A stretch of DNA of 64,000 nt from Roseobacter sp. (GTDB lineage Bacteria; Pseudomonadota; Alphaproteobacteria; Rhodobacterales; Rhodobacteraceae): the NCBI GenBank assembly GCA_015665415.1, contig JADFAE010000007.1:248001-312000 (forward strand). The letters run 5' to 3'. The translations under genes and the position numbers were made by a program. Every line of letters starts with the position of its first letter. Position 1 is the first letter of the stretch. Shown piece after piece: positions 27,487-37,127 of the stretch. A model generated the notes under the pieces. That model did no database searches. It saw only the letters and a program-made list of their open reading frames with translations, and was not told where the DNA came from.

Positions 27487-28097
27487 TTGATCTCGATATC
27501 TCAGAGGCCGGGCTGTGGACCGTGACCCTCAACCGGCCCGAAAAGGCCAACTCTCTGACCGAAGCCATGCTCGAGGATCTGGTGGATATCACCACCCGCG
27601 CCGAAGGCGCGCGCGGCTTTATCCTGACCGGGGCGGGCAAGGTGTTCAGCGCCGGTGCCGACCTGGACGAGGCACGCGCCGGCCTGGCCACTTCTGACGT
27701 CTGGGAGCGGCTGTCGACGGCGATGGCGGCGCTGCCCTGCCTCAAGATCGCAGCGCTCAACGGCACCCTGGCCGGGGGGGCCAATGGCATGGTGCTGGCC
27801 TGTGACATTCGCCTTGCGGTGCCGGGGGCCAAGTTCTTTTATCCGGTGATGAAACTGGGCTACCTGCCGCAGCCTTCGGATACGGCCCGCATGGCGGCCT
27901 TGATTGGCCCGGCCCGGACCAAGATGATTCTCGCCGGTGGTCAAAAGATCGAAGCAGAAGAGGCCTGCGCCTGGGGGCTGGTCGACCGGCTGGTCGCGGC
28001 TGAGGACCTGATGCAGCAGGCGCGCGCCTTGCTGAGCGATTCTCTGGCCGCCAAGCCCGAGATCGCCAGTGGGATCCTGGCCATGTGTCGGGGATGA
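27483..28097 (+). CDS. Short crotonase-fold protein lacking both catalytic glutamates
   Basis: A 204-residue enoyl-CoA hydratase/isomerase-family protein; typical members are 255-270 residues. The CoA-binding and oxyanion segments are present (LNRPEKANSLTEAML, FSAGADLDEA, GGANGM). In hydratases Glu144 lies in GCELAM and Glu164 in PEI; the aligned residues here are Gly (NGMVLACD) and Val (YPVMKLG). The C-terminal trimerisation helices are shortened. Hydration of enoyl-CoA is therefore unlikely; another crotonase chemistry or a binding role is possible. It is coupled to the SDR by ATGA overlap. Confidence 0.8.
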   Translation: MIDLDISEAGLWTVTLNRPEKANSLTEAMLEDLVDITTRAEGARGFILTGAGKVFSAGADLDEARAGLATSDVWERLSTAMAALPCLKIAALNGTLAGGANGMVLACDIRLAVPGAKFFYPVMKLGYLPQPSDTARMAALIGPARTKMILAGGQKIEAEEACAWGLVDRLVAAEDLMQQARALLSDSLAAKPEIASGILAMCRG

Positions 28098-28101
28098 ACC
28101 C

Positions 28102-28782
28102 ATGAAGCGCCTCTCAGCTCTGCGTCTCAAGGTAAAGGACCCCACCTTTCTGGTGGGGTTTTATACTGACATGATGGGAATGCAGGCCATCGCGCAGGAG
28201 GATGGCTGGCGGTTGGGCTATCCCGGTGCGGATGCGGATCTGGTGCTGCTGTCCGGTGGCGCGGATTACGTTCACGCGAGAGAAGATCGCTACTGGAAAA
28301 TTGGCATTTGCCTGCCGGATCTGGATCTGGCCTGTGCCCAGTTGCGCGCGCGCGGTGTTGCGGTTTCCGCGCCGCGTCAGTTCCGGGACATCGGCTACAT
28401 GGCGCATCTCACCGATCCCTGCGGTTTTGTGATTGAGCTGTTGCAACATGATTTTGAGGGGCAGGGCCCCCGAGGCGATCCGGATCAGCCCCTTGGCGGC
28501 GGGGCCCATGTTGGTCAGATCACCCTGCGCAGCGGCAATATTGTGGCAGAGATGGCGCGCTTTGCGGAGATGAAGCTGCTTTCGGTGCAAGAGGTGCCCG
28601 AAAATGGCTTTGATCTGCACTTCCTCGCCTATACTGATGACGTGCCCCCGAATGCGGATCTGAAAGCGGTGGAGAACCGCCCCTGGCTTTGGCAACGGCC
28701 CTATACCACGCTGGAATTCCAACACATTGCCGGCGCGCACTTCGCGCAAGTCGCGGCCTTTCAGGGATTGGAAGTCTCCTAG
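28102..28782 (+). CDS. VOC (glyoxalase/dioxygenase) superfamily protein
   Basis: A 226-residue protein with two VOC modules. The first (about 1-115) reads LSALRLKVKDPTFLVGFY to GYMAHLTDPCGFVIELLQ, with the typical DPxGxxIEL ending. The second (about 125-225) reads HVGQITLR to TTLEFQHI. Metal ligands are not obvious beyond Glu in FVIELL and His in GAHVGQ. I choose ATG 28102, four bases after the crotonase stop, over an upstream in-frame start. Substrate unknown; linkage with SDR and crotonase suggests a small catabolic pathway. Confidence 0.8.
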   Translation: MKRLSALRLKVKDPTFLVGFYTDMMGMQAIAQEDGWRLGYPGADADLVLLSGGADYVHAREDRYWKIGICLPDLDLACAQLRARGVAVSAPRQFRDIGYMAHLTDPCGFVIELLQHDFEGQGPRGDPDQPLGGGAHVGQITLRSGNIVAEMARFAEMKLLSVQEVPENGFDLHFLAYTDDVPPNADLKAVENRPWLWQRPYTTLEFQHIAGAHFAQVAAFQGLEVS

Positions 28783-28887
28783 GGGCCTGATCCTAGCCGT
28801 TTCGGGCGTGAGAAATGCGAGGTCTCGTCTTTCCGGCGTCTCTGCAGTAGATGCCTTTTAGTGTTTCGCGCGTAAGAGGGGGCTATC

Positions 28888-30087
28888 TTGGAACAGCTGA
28901 CAGAGCACTGGCCCGCCGTGGTGATCGGCGGCGGTCCCGCAGGGTTGATGGCGGCCGCAGAACTGGCCCGGGCCGGACAGCGCGTTCTGTTGCTCGAGGC
29001 CAAACCCTCTTTGGCACGCAAACTGTTGATGGCGGGCAAATCCGGTCTCAATCTGACCAAGGATGAGGGTCTGACCCAGCTTATGCCGCAGTATGGCGAG
29101 GCGGCTGAAAACCTGCGCCCGATGATCCAGGCCTTTGACGCCACATCGGTGCAGGATTGGGCGCGGGGGCTGGGCCAGGAGCTGTTTACCGGCTCTACCG
29201 GGCGGGTTTTTCCAACCAAGATGAAGGCCTCGCCGCTGTTGCGCGCCTGGCTGGCAGAGCTGGGCGCGCTGGGGGTGACCTGGCGCAGCCGCTGGCGCTG
29301 GACGGGTTGGCAAGGCGACGCGCTGGCCTTTGAAACGCCAGAGGGACAGAAATTGGTTGCGGCGGATGCCACAGTTCTGGCCCTGGGTGGGGCCAGCTGG
29401 GCGCGGCTCGGCTCTGATGGCGGTTGGGCCGAGCATCTGACGGCGCGTGGCATTGACCTAGCGCCCTTTAAACCGGCCAACGCGGGGCTGGTCGTCAACT
29501 GGTCCGCCCATATGGAGACACTGCGGGGCGCGCCAATCAAGGGTGTGCGTTGGCAGGCCGGGGCGCTCAGCTCTCGCGGGGAGGCGGTGATCTCGGCGCG
29601 TGGTCTTGAAGGTGGTGGTCTCTATTCCGTCTCGGCTGCGGTGCGCGAGGGCGCAGAACTTTATGTCGACTTGCTGCCGGATCTGTCGCTGCCAGAGGTG
29701 AGTCGGCGTCTGGCGCGTCAACGTGGCAAGGCCAGCCTCTCCAATCACCTGCGGCGGGCGTTGAAACTGGGCACGGCGCGCAGCGCTCTGCTGCAGGAGT
29801 TCGGCCGCCCATTGCCGCAACAGCCCAAGGATCTGGCGGCCCTGATCAAGTCTCTGCCAGTGAAGCACGCAGGTCTGCGCCCCCTGGACGAGGCAATTTC
29901 CACTGCTGGTGGGGTGCCTTGGGGCGCGGTTGGCCCCGACCTGATGCTGCGCAAAATCCCCGGTCTGTTCTGCGCCGGAGAAATGCTGGATTGGGAAGCA
30001 CCGACCGGGGGCTATCTGCTGACCGGATGCTTTGCCACCGGGCGCTGGGCCGGGCGGGCCGCAGCAGGATATCTGGCCGGGGCGTGA
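28888..30087 (+). CDS. HI0933/YhiN-type flavoprotein (TIGR03862-like)
   Basis: A 399-residue NAD(P)/FAD-dependent oxidoreductase-like protein. Rossmann motif VVIGGGPAGLMAAAE is at about 11-25, followed by LLEAKPSLARKLLMAGKSGLN, the HI0933 signature. The C-terminal FAD motif is GLFCAGEMLDWEAPTGGYLLTGCFATG. The start is a TTG at 28888 with AGGGGG about five bases upstream; no ATG precedes the Rossmann motif in frame, so the non-ATG start seems real. Function of this family is not established. It converges on the GST gene with a gap of three bases. Confidence 0.85.
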   Translation: MEQLTEHWPAVVIGGGPAGLMAAAELARAGQRVLLLEAKPSLARKLLMAGKSGLNLTKDEGLTQLMPQYGEAAENLRPMIQAFDATSVQDWARGLGQELFTGSTGRVFPTKMKASPLLRAWLAELGALGVTWRSRWRWTGWQGDALAFETPEGQKLVAADATVLALGGASWARLGSDGGWAEHLTARGIDLAPFKPANAGLVVNWSAHMETLRGAPIKGVRWQAGALSSRGEAVISARGLEGGGLYSVSAAVREGAELYVDLLPDLSLPEVSRRLARQRGKASLSNHLRRALKLGTARSALLQEFGRPLPQQPKDLAALIKSLPVKHAGLRPLDEAISTAGGVPWGAVGPDLMLRKIPGLFCAGEMLDWEAPTGGYLLTGCFATGRWAGRAAAGYLAGA

Positions 30088-30090
30088 ATT

Positions 30091-30681
30091 TTATCGTGCC
30101 AAGGCCCGAACCCGCTGATGGGCCTCGCGGGCTCGCAATCGTTTGCCATAGTCTAAGACCGCCTGGCTTTCGATTGGAAACTTGGCAGAGATACTCCAAT
30201 TCAGACAATGCCCCAAGACGATATCGGCAATCGTGAACTCCTCTCCCATGAGATAGGGGCCTTTGATCTGTTGCCCGATCCGGTTGAGGTTGCGGGCAAA
30301 TTCCCATTTCAAACTGGTTTTGACTTCGGGCATTCGGAGTTGCGGGGGCAGAGCAAAGCTATGACGTGCCGCGGTCCAGAGCAGCGCATCCACTTCATCC
30401 AGGCACATTTGGGTCATCGCGTCCTGCCGGGCGCGCGCCGGGGTGCCAGCCAGAGCGGTCAGCTGGGCGTGTTTGTCGGCCAGGTAGGTGATGATCGCCG
30501 TTGAATCCGTGATGGTCTCATCATCGTCCTGAAGCACTGGCACCTTGCCGGATGGGTTAAGAGACACAACATCGGCGCTTTGCGGTGAGGCCGGGTTCAG
30601 CTCATAGGGCAGGCCCATTTCCTCCAGGGCCCAAAGAACTCGAAAGGTCCGGGTCATTGGCTTGCCGATAACGGTATACAT
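30091..30681 (-). CDS. Glutathione S-transferase
   Basis: A 196-residue GST. The thioredoxin-fold N-terminal half (1-80) has LNPSGKVPVLQ and the glutathione-binding DSTAIITYLADK. The C-terminal helical half contains FTIADIVLGHCLNW. Start ATG 30681 follows AAGGAAG at good spacing. It could detoxify electrophiles; the dehalogenase and alkB elsewhere in the window may supply such stress, but that link is speculative. No partner gene is adjacent; holA lies 111 bases upstream. Confidence 0.9.
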   Translation of the reverse strand: MYTVIGKPMTRTFRVLWALEEMGLPYELNPASPQSADVVSLNPSGKVPVLQDDDETITDSTAIITYLADKHAQLTALAGTPARARQDAMTQMCLDEVDALLWTAARHSFALPPQLRMPEVKTSLKWEFARNLNRIGQQIKGPYLMGEEFTIADIVLGHCLNWSISAKFPIESQAVLDYGKRLRAREAHQRVRALAR

Positions 30682-30792
30682 GGTGTCGCTTCCTTGCAGT
30701 TGTGCGGTCACGATGGCGAAGTAACAGCCTCGGTCAAGCCAAGACTAGGTTTCACTAAACCAGCGCTGCGTCAGAGCGCTTTCTCATCGTTT

Positions 30793-31821
30793 TCAACGCG
30801 CCCGACCCAGCATGGCAAGGCGAATGAGCGCGCGTTCCATCAAAGCCAGCGCAGGGGCGGTTTGCCCGGCGGACCGCAGAGTCAGATCAGTGTCGGTCAG
30901 AATGGTAAGGGCGCGCTGCAGCCGGTCAGCGCCCCAGGTCTGGGCCTGCCGCAGCACCCGGTCCCTACGCTTGCCATAAAGCGGCGGACGTAAAGACCCG
31001 ATGCCCTGCGCCGGACCGCCCGGGGCGGCAGCCACCGCGTAGAGCGTGCGAAAATGCCGGGTGGCCCCGATGCAGAGCGTCACCGCATTGGTGCCCTGTG
31101 CCTGCAAGCGGCTGATCAGCGGACCGATTTCCGGTGTGCGCCCCTCCGCCACAACATTGAGCACATCGTCCAGGGCAGCTTCGGTGGATTGAGGCGCAAC
31201 CGCTTGAATGTCATCGAGCGACAGCGGCTCTGCGTCGCCATGTTTGTAGAGCGAGAGCTTTTCGATCATGCGGGAAAAATCGCCGGGGCCAATATCATTG
31301 GCGATATCCGTCAGCGCCGACATGCTGTCGCTGGGTACATCGCGAATCGCGGCCTCACCCAGAATGCGCTCGATTTCAGCCCGCGAAGGCGGATCATCAT
31401 AGATCCCGGTGGCATAAGCGTTGCTATGCCCCTCAAAGCCTTTGCGCAGTTTTGATGTTGCCTTGAGCTGCCCGGCAGTGACCACGATCTGGGCGTCGCC
31501 GGGCTGCCATTCTTCCAGGGCGGCGAGAACAGCCGGGGCGGCGGTGTCATTGGCCTCTTCGACGAATACGGCGCGGGGACCGGGGAAAAAGCCAACCGCC
31601 TTGACCGCATCCAAGAGCTGGGCCGGATCCTTGCGCAGATCTGATCCGGGCATGCGCGACAGGCGCATCTCTTCGTCTGCATTGGGCCCCAACAGGGCAG
31701 CAAGCATCTGTTGACGCTTGATCGCCACGCGCATGGCATCGGCACCATAGATCAGCAGCCCGGTCTTTTTCGGGTCTGGTTTGGCGCAATAGCCTTCGGC
31801 GTCGCGGGGCGAGAGCTTCAT
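30793..31821 (-). CDS. holA: DNA polymerase III delta subunit HolA
   Basis: The clamp-loader wrench subunit, 342 residues. N-terminal KTGLLIYGADAMRVAIKRQQML, central FPGPRAVFVEEAND and ATSKLRKGFE, GPGDFSRMIEKLSLY, and the C-terminal helical collar match alphaproteobacterial HolA. It overlaps lptE by four bases in the order leuS-lptE-holA, a gene order common in this class. Confidence 0.92.
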   Translation of the reverse strand: MKLSPRDAEGYCAKPDPKKTGLLIYGADAMRVAIKRQQMLAALLGPNADEEMRLSRMPGSDLRKDPAQLLDAVKAVGFFPGPRAVFVEEANDTAAPAVLAALEEWQPGDAQIVVTAGQLKATSKLRKGFEGHSNAYATGIYDDPPSRAEIERILGEAAIRDVPSDSMSALTDIANDIGPGDFSRMIEKLSLYKHGDAEPLSLDDIQAVAPQSTEAALDDVLNVVAEGRTPEIGPLISRLQAQGTNAVTLCIGATRHFRTLYAVAAAPGGPAQGIGSLRPPLYGKRRDRVLRQAQTWGADRLQRALTILTDTDLTLRSAGQTAPALALMERALIRLAMLGRAR

Positions 31822-32342
31822 TCGGTATCGGCTGCGGCTGGATCTGCGGTTGCCAGCAGCCGCGCCGAAATCTGATCCGCCAGTATGAGCATCAAACGTT
31901 CATAGGCGTCGCGTTCGCCAGCCAGGGTTTCAACTGTGGAACCGGTGGCGGAATAGCCGGTGAAATTGGTCTCGGTGCCACTGGCGACCACGGTGCCGTC
32001 CGACAGCCGGGTGAGGCTGAAACCCACTGCGGCTAGGATCGAATAGCGGGTGGTTTCATTGTCAGCGGTGATGGCCTGGCCTTCCTGACGGCTGGTCAGC
32101 GTCAGATCCAGCCGGTAGTCACCCCCGGTGCTGCGCCCCAGCCGGTCTTCCAGGTCGCGCACCAGGAAATAGGCATTGGCGTCACCGCGGGTGTCCGGCT
32201 GCTCAGGTGTCTGGATTTCGATCTGGCCATACAGGGCCTGACCGCTGCCGCCGGGCGCATGGACCGGGGTAAACCCACAGGCGCTGGCCACCAGAGCGGC
32301 GGCCAGTGAGAGGATCAGCAGAGGCAGTTTAAGCAACGACAT
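31818..32342 (-). CDS. lptE: LPS-assembly lipoprotein LptE
   Basis: A 174-residue outer-membrane lipoprotein that plugs LptD for LPS insertion. The signal peptide ends in lipobox VASAC with Cys22, followed by the [10 protein letters not shown] stretch typical of LptE. A conserved beta/alpha body contains YRLDLTL and [21 protein letters not shown]. It overlaps leuS by 14 bases and holA by four. Confidence 0.92.
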   Translation of the reverse strand: MSLLKLPLLILSLAAALVASACGFTPVHAPGGSGQALYGQIEIQTPEQPDTRGDANAYFLVRDLEDRLGRSTGGDYRLDLTLTSRQEGQAITADNETTRYSILAAVGFSLTRLSDGTVVASGTETNFTGYSATGSTVETLAGERDAYERLMLILADQISARLLATADPAAADTE

Positions 32343-34896
32343 TGACGATACGACCCGGAACCACGATCACCTTCTTGGGCGCATTGCCATTCAGCGCCTT
32401 TTGCACAGCTTCGTGCGCCAGAGCGATTTTTTCAACCTCTGCCTTGTCGAGATCCTTGGCGACGGTGATTTCGCCACGGCGCTTGCCGTTGATCTGGATC
32501 GGCAGGGTGACGCTGGCCTCGACCAGCATGGCCTCATCCGCGACGGGCCAGGGCGCAGTGGCCACCAGGCCTTTGCCGCCCTGATGGGCCCAGATGTCCT
32601 CTGCCAGGTGGGGGGTCATCGGGGACATCAGCTGCGCCAGGGTCATGATGGCCTGTTTCTGCGCGGAGGCACTGGCCTTGGATTTCGCCAGGGTGCTGGT
32701 AAAGCCGTACAGTTTGGCGATCGCGGCGTTAAAGCCAAAGGAATCAACACCCAGGGTGACATCGCGAATGGTCTTGTGCAGCTCACGCAGCAGCTCTTCG
32801 TCGCCCTGACCTTTGGTCTCGGGGTCCATTGCTGCGATCTTGTCGCAAAGGTTCCAGACCCGGTTGAGGTGCTTATAGGCGGCCTCGGCCCCAGAAGCGG
32901 TCCATTCCACGTCCCGTTCGGGAGGAGAATCAGACAGCACGAACCAACGCGCGGTGTCAGCGCCAAAAGCGGAGATGATCGACAGCGGGTCGACCACATT
33001 GTTCTTGGACTTCGACATTTTGGCCGAAGGGATCACCCTAACTTCTGTACCACCTTCTTTGAGGAAGGCCTTGCCGTCGCGCAGCTCCACTTCTTCGGGG
33101 TAGTGATACAGCGGGCGGCCATTGTCGCCCTGGCTCTGGTAGATCGCATGGGTGACCATGCCCTGGGTGAACAGCGCGTCAAAGGGTTCCTTGGCGCTTT
33201 CGGGCAGATGGCCGCAGATCTGCATCGCGCGCGAAAAGAAGCGTGCATAAAGCAGGTGCAGAATCGCGTGTTCAACGCCACCGATATACTGGTCCACATT
33301 CATCCAATAGGCAGCTTCGGCCAGATCGGTCGGGGTTTCGGCCTTTGGCGCGGTGAAACGGGAAAAGTACCACGACGAATCCACAAAGGTATCCATGGTG
33401 TCGGTTTCGCGCTGTGCGGGTTTGCCACAGGAAGGGCAGGCGCAGTTGCGCCAGCTGGGGTGGCGGTCCAGCGGATTGCCGGGCACCGAGAAGTCAATCG
33501 CTTTGCCGTCTTCGTCATAGGGCAGGGCGATGGGCAGGTTTTCTTTCTTTTCCGGCACCACGCCGCAGTCCGGGCAGTGGACCACGGGGATCGGGCAGCC
33601 CCAATAGCGCTGACGGGACAGGCCCCAATCGCGCAGGCGGAACTTGGTGACGCCCTGGCCCCAACCGGCGGCTTCGGCGAAATCAACAGTGGCGTTGATC
33701 GCCTCTTCGCCAGTGGCCTCAGTGAGGCCGGCAAAATGATCGACCCAGCGCACCTTTTCCGATTTGGCCGGAACCAGCGCCTCGTTTGCGACAGGGGTGC
33801 CATCGTCGGGCAGGTAAAAGGCGTTCAGAACCGGCAAATTGTATTTGCGGCAGAAATCAAGATCGCGCTGATCATGGGCGGGACAAGCAAAAATCGCGCC
33901 AGTGCCGTAGTCCATCAGGATGAAATTGGCGATCCAGACCGGCAGTTCCCAATCGGGGTTCAGCGGGTGCTTGACCTTGATACCGGTGTCATAGCCCAGT
34001 TTTTCGGCAGTCTCGATGGCTTCTTCGGTGGTGCCACCCTTGCGGCATTCGGCAACAAAGGCCGCAACCTCTTCCGACTCAGCCTCGAGTTGCTTGGCAA
34101 TCGGGTGATCCGGCGAGATGCCCACAAAGGACGCGCCATTCAGCGTGTCGGGGCGGGTGGTATAGACATCGATGGGCGCACCGCCATCGCTGCGCTCAAA
34201 TGCAAACTGGAGGCCGCGAGACTTGCCGATCCAGTTTTCCTGCATCAGGCGCACCTTGGCGGGCCAGTTCTCCAACCCGTCCAGTGCAGTCAGCAGTTCA
34301 TCCGAATAATCGGAGATCTTGAAGAACCACTGCGTCAACTCGCGCCGCTCTACCAGCGCGCCAGAGCGCCAGCCACGGCCGCCTTCGACTTGCTCATTGG
34401 CGAGAACGGTCATGTCGACCGGGTCCCAGTTGACCACGGCGTTCTTGCGGTAGACCAGACCCTTTTCCAGGAAATCAAGGAACAGCGCCTGCTGCTGGCC
34501 GTAGTATTCCTCGTCGCAGGTGGCAAACTCGCGCGACCAGTCCAGCGACAGGCCCAGCGGTTTCATCTGCTCCTTCATCGCTTCGATGTTGGCGTAGGTC
34601 CAGTCTTTGGGATGGCCGCCGCTGGCCATGGCGGCATTTTCTGCGGGCATGCCAAAGGCATCCCAGCCCATGGGGTGCAGCACATTGTGTCCCGTCGACA
34701 TCTTGTAGCGCGCCACCACGTCGCCCATGGTGTAGTTGCGCACATGGCCCATGTGCAGCTTGCCCGACGGGTAGGGGAACATCTCGAGCACATAGTACTT
34801 GGCCTTACCCGGGGTGGCCTTGGCTTGGAAAATACCGGCCTCAGCCCAGGCCTTTTGCCATTTTGCTTCGATTTCGGTGGCAGCGTAGCGCGACAT
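32329..34896 (-). CDS. leuS: Leucyl-tRNA synthetase
   Basis: An 855-residue class I synthetase. HMGH at 48-51 (HIGH equivalent, in [15 protein letters not shown]) and KMSKS at about 626-630 form the ATP site. The CP1 editing domain is present between about 225 and 420, with Zn-ribbon-like cysteines in [11 protein letters not shown] and CACPSCGKP. Start ATG 34896 ([14 protein letters not shown]) is standard for LeuRS; a longer frame upstream is not coding. It starts the leuS-lptE-holA operon behind a terminator. Confidence 0.97.
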   Translation of the reverse strand: MSRYAATEIEAKWQKAWAEAGIFQAKATPGKAKYYVLEMFPYPSGKLHMGHVRNYTMGDVVARYKMSTGHNVLHPMGWDAFGMPAENAAMASGGHPKDWTYANIEAMKEQMKPLGLSLDWSREFATCDEEYYGQQQALFLDFLEKGLVYRKNAVVNWDPVDMTVLANEQVEGGRGWRSGALVERRELTQWFFKISDYSDELLTALDGLENWPAKVRLMQENWIGKSRGLQFAFERSDGGAPIDVYTTRPDTLNGASFVGISPDHPIAKQLEAESEEVAAFVAECRKGGTTEEAIETAEKLGYDTGIKVKHPLNPDWELPVWIANFILMDYGTGAIFACPAHDQRDLDFCRKYNLPVLNAFYLPDDGTPVANEALVPAKSEKVRWVDHFAGLTEATGEEAINATVDFAEAAGWGQGVTKFRLRDWGLSRQRYWGCPIPVVHCPDCGVVPEKKENLPIALPYDEDGKAIDFSVPGNPLDRHPSWRNCACPSCGKPAQRETDTMDTFVDSSWYFSRFTAPKAETPTDLAEAAYWMNVDQYIGGVEHAILHLLYARFFSRAMQICGHLPESAKEPFDALFTQGMVTHAIYQSQGDNGRPLYHYPEEVELRDGKAFLKEGGTEVRVIPSAKMSKSKNNVVDPLSIISAFGADTARWFVLSDSPPERDVEWTASGAEAAYKHLNRVWNLCDKIAAMDPETKGQGDEELLRELHKTIRDVTLGVDSFGFNAAIAKLYGFTSTLAKSKASASAQKQAIMTLAQLMSPMTPHLAEDIWAHQGGKGLVATAPWPVADEAMLVEASVTLPIQINGKRRGEITVAKDLDKAEVEKIALAHEAVQKALNGNAPKKVIVVPGRIVNVVA

Positions 34897-34918
34897 CACG
34901 AGAGGTCCTTTAAGAATG

Positions 34919-34942
34919 AAAACGCCGGGTGGTGACCCGGCG
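34919..34942 (-). terminator. Rho-independent terminator of the DUF3576 gene
   Basis: On the minus strand CGCCGGGT-CACC-ACCCGGCG, a perfect 8-bp stem followed by TTTT. It lies between the DUF3576 gene and leuS. Confidence 0.88.
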
Positions 34943-35017
34943 CATGTGATACTGATGTTTTTCGCTCTGTGCCAGCGCTTCGTGACCAGAGTGCACTGGC
35001 CAGAGCGTTCTGATGGC

Positions 35018-35506
35018 TCAGAGGTTCTTGTCGGCGATGCGCAGCTGGCGTGCGCGCGACAGGATGGCATCCTCGACGGCGCGGGTGGTCGAAGCGCTGA
35101 CCGCCCGCCCACCTTTGGTCTGCAACGACACGTTCAGCGAGCGCGCATCCAGAGCCGGGTCTTTGATATGCACGGTGGCGCGATAAGAACGACCACTGCC
35201 CGGAGGGGTGCCATAGCCGGTGACGATCACACCGGTGAAAGGGTCAACCGACTGCACCGGCAGGAATTCCAGCACATCCAGGCTGGCGTTCCACAGGTAA
35301 CGGTTCACCTGAACCTTTTGGTCCGGGGTGCCGCCAAACAAATCCCAGATCGAAGACTTGGTGCTTTGGGCCGCTTCGACGTCATTGTTGAACTCTTCGG
35401 GGCTGTTGGCGATGTTGGGCTTTGACGTATTATTGCCACCACAGGCCGAAAGCCCCAGGCACATCACACCCACCAGGGCTGTTTTGAAAATCTTATTCAG
35501 TGTCAT
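35018..35506 (-). CDS. DUF3576 lipoprotein
   Basis: A 162-residue lipoprotein: signal peptide with lipobox LSAC (Cys22), then a low-complexity Asn/Ser linker and the DUF3576 body ([33 protein letters not shown]). The DUF3576 family is typical of alphaproteobacteria and has no established function; an outer-membrane-associated role is inferred from the lipid anchor. It ends before its own terminator. Confidence 0.88.
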   Translation of the reverse strand: MTLNKIFKTALVGVMCLGLSACGGNNTSKPNIANSPEEFNNDVEAAQSTKSSIWDLFGGTPDQKVQVNRYLWNASLDVLEFLPVQSVDPFTGVIVTGYGTPPGSGRSYRATVHIKDPALDARSLNVSLQTKGGRAVSASTTRAVEDAILSRARQLRIADKNL

Positions 35507-35905
35507 CTTCGCTCCCGGAGCCAGTGTCGTGGGGCACTCCTACCGTATCGGCAGGCTGTGGAGCAAGAGCTTTAGCCTTTGCCAGCTTGCTCCCGCGAAT
35601 CGAAAGTTAAGGCAGCTATATATATGTTGCAGTGATGGCCCCGGTGTTTCGCTTGGAATTGCGATGCTTTGACGGACTGCCAATTCAGGCGAGTGCCTCA
35701 TCTTGTTAAGAAATTGGGCGGTTTCCCGCCTTTCGAAGGGGGGCTGACCGGGAGACTGTGGCAAAGCTGCATCATCGCGAGGGGCAATGCTGGCTGGCCC
35801 TTCTGCGGGCCTTGCCAAAACGGGGGTGAAAAAGCGAAACCCCTTGGCATACCCACACCGGATTCCCCGGTTTGGGCATCAGAATTGAAAACCGAGGGAA
35901 AAACG
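35507..35905. other. Long divergent regulatory region upstream of the porin
   Basis: The 399 bases between the divergent DUF3576 and porin genes hold no credible gene. An open frame runs into the porin from 35669, but it lacks a signal peptide and family similarity. Small hairpins are visible, GGCGG-TTTC-CCGCC near 35717 and GGCCC-TTCTGC-GGGCC at 35796-35811, suggesting a long structured 5' leader for the porin mRNA. Confidence 0.5.
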
Positions 35906-37006
35906 ATGAAAAAGGTTCTCTTCGCGACTACCGCGCTGATCGCCACTGCCGGTATGGCAGCCGCTGACGTCTCCATGTCCGGCTACGGCCGTTTTGGTCT
36001 GGACTACAACTCCGCAAACGGTGACGCACAGAACTCCGGCACCACCAACACCGGCGGCGTTTCCGAAACCAACATCACCAGCCGTCTGCGTCTGCAGTTC
36101 GACATGTCCACCGAAGCGGACTCCGGTGTTGGCTTCAACGCTCGCTACCGCATCCAGGCTGAAAGCCGTGACGGTACCGCCGGCACTGGCATTGCAAACG
36201 GCGCGCGCTTTGGCGTGACCTATGGCGGCCTGGCTGTCAACGTCGGCAACATCATCGGTGCCGTTGAAAACGCACCTGGCCTGTACACCACCGGCACTCG
36301 CTCCGCTGGTACCGGCATCGACGGCATGGGCTTCAACTCGCTGGCGATCAAAGCTGCTGACACCACCACTGGTGCAGTTGGCACCCAGTTCAACTGGGAC
36401 GCATACTCCTCCGCAGGCGCCGGTTCCAACGGTATCGAAGCTCTGTACTCCATGGGCGGTTTCACCGGTCACATCTCCTACAGCCAGCGTAATGGCGGGA
36501 CCACAGTTGGCGACGCAGGTGGCGAACAGCGCACCGGCGTAATGGTCAACTACTCCTTCGGTGACTACTATGTCACTGCTGCCTATCAGGCTGCTGACAA
36601 CACCACCACCATCACCACCTCCGGTGGCGCGGTTCTGGACTCCAACGACGGCCTGTATTTCGTCGCCGCTGGCGGTGACTTCGGTGCCTTCGGTGCAAAA
36701 ATTGCTTACGGTTCCACCGACACTGCTGACTCGGTTACCCTCGAAGGTAACATGGACATTGGCGCTGCTTCCAACATCCTGGTTTGGGTCAACAGCACCG
36801 ACGTTGCTGCAGCTCTGCTGGCAGACACCACCGTTGGCGGTACCGCCGGTCTGGCACGCGGCGTGAACGCTGCTGACGGCGACGGCACCTCCTTCGGCAT
36901 CAACTACCAGTACGACCTGGGTGGCGGCGCGACCTTCGTTGCTGGCTACGTTGACGAAGCTGACGACGACAGCCAGTTCCAGGCTGGTGTATACTTCAGC
37001 TTCTAA
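35906..37006 (+). CDS. Rhodobacter-type outer-membrane porin
   Basis: A 366-residue general porin. Signal peptide MKKVLFATTALIATAGMAAA is followed by mature start DVSMSGYGRFGLDY, alternating beta-strand pattern throughout, and the terminal aromatic FSF that directs BamA assembly. Composition is acidic and Gly/Thr/Asn-rich, as in marine porins. Codon use shifts to C-ending codons compared with neighbours, typical of a very highly expressed gene. GAGGG lies seven bases before ATG 35906. A strong terminator follows. It probably forms a trimeric pore for small hydrophilic solutes. Confidence 0.95.
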   Translation: MKKVLFATTALIATAGMAAADVSMSGYGRFGLDYNSANGDAQNSGTTNTGGVSETNITSRLRLQFDMSTEADSGVGFNARYRIQAESRDGTAGTGIANGARFGVTYGGLAVNVGNIIGAVENAPGLYTTGTRSAGTGIDGMGFNSLAIKAADTTTGAVGTQFNWDAYSSAGAGSNGIEALYSMGGFTGHISYSQRNGGTTVGDAGGEQRTGVMVNYSFGDYYVTAAYQAADNTTTITTSGGAVLDSNDGLYFVAAGGDFGAFGAKIAYGSTDTADSVTLEGNMDIGAASNILVWVNSTDVAAALLADTTVGGTAGLARGVNAADGDGTSFGINYQYDLGGGATFVAGYVDEADDDSQFQAGVYFSF

Positions 37007-37032
37007 GCTGAGTTACGCTTAGCGTGAATTGG

Positions 37033-37062
37033 GGGCGGGCTCTGTAAAGAGCTCGCCCTTTT
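37033..37062 (+). terminator. Rho-independent terminator of the porin
   Basis: GGGCGGGCTCT-GTAA-AGAGCTCGCCC, an 11-bp stem with one G-U pair, followed by TTTTC, 27 bases after the stop. Confidence 0.93.
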
Positions 37063-37127
37063 CTTTTGCCCCTTAACATCCCGCGCCAAACAGTGTTTCT
37101 CTGACCTCAGACCGTAAGAGGGCCGAT

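Noticed and set aside
32401-34935. Plus-strand open frame of 844 codons
   Set aside because: It lies wholly antisense to leuS, whose catalytic motifs are intact. The frame stays open because of high G+C third positions, and its translation is His/Gly/Arg-rich with no domain.
35669-35905. 79-residue upstream extension of the porin
   Set aside because: The extension lacks a signal peptide, whereas ATG 35906 begins a textbook one with a ribosome site.
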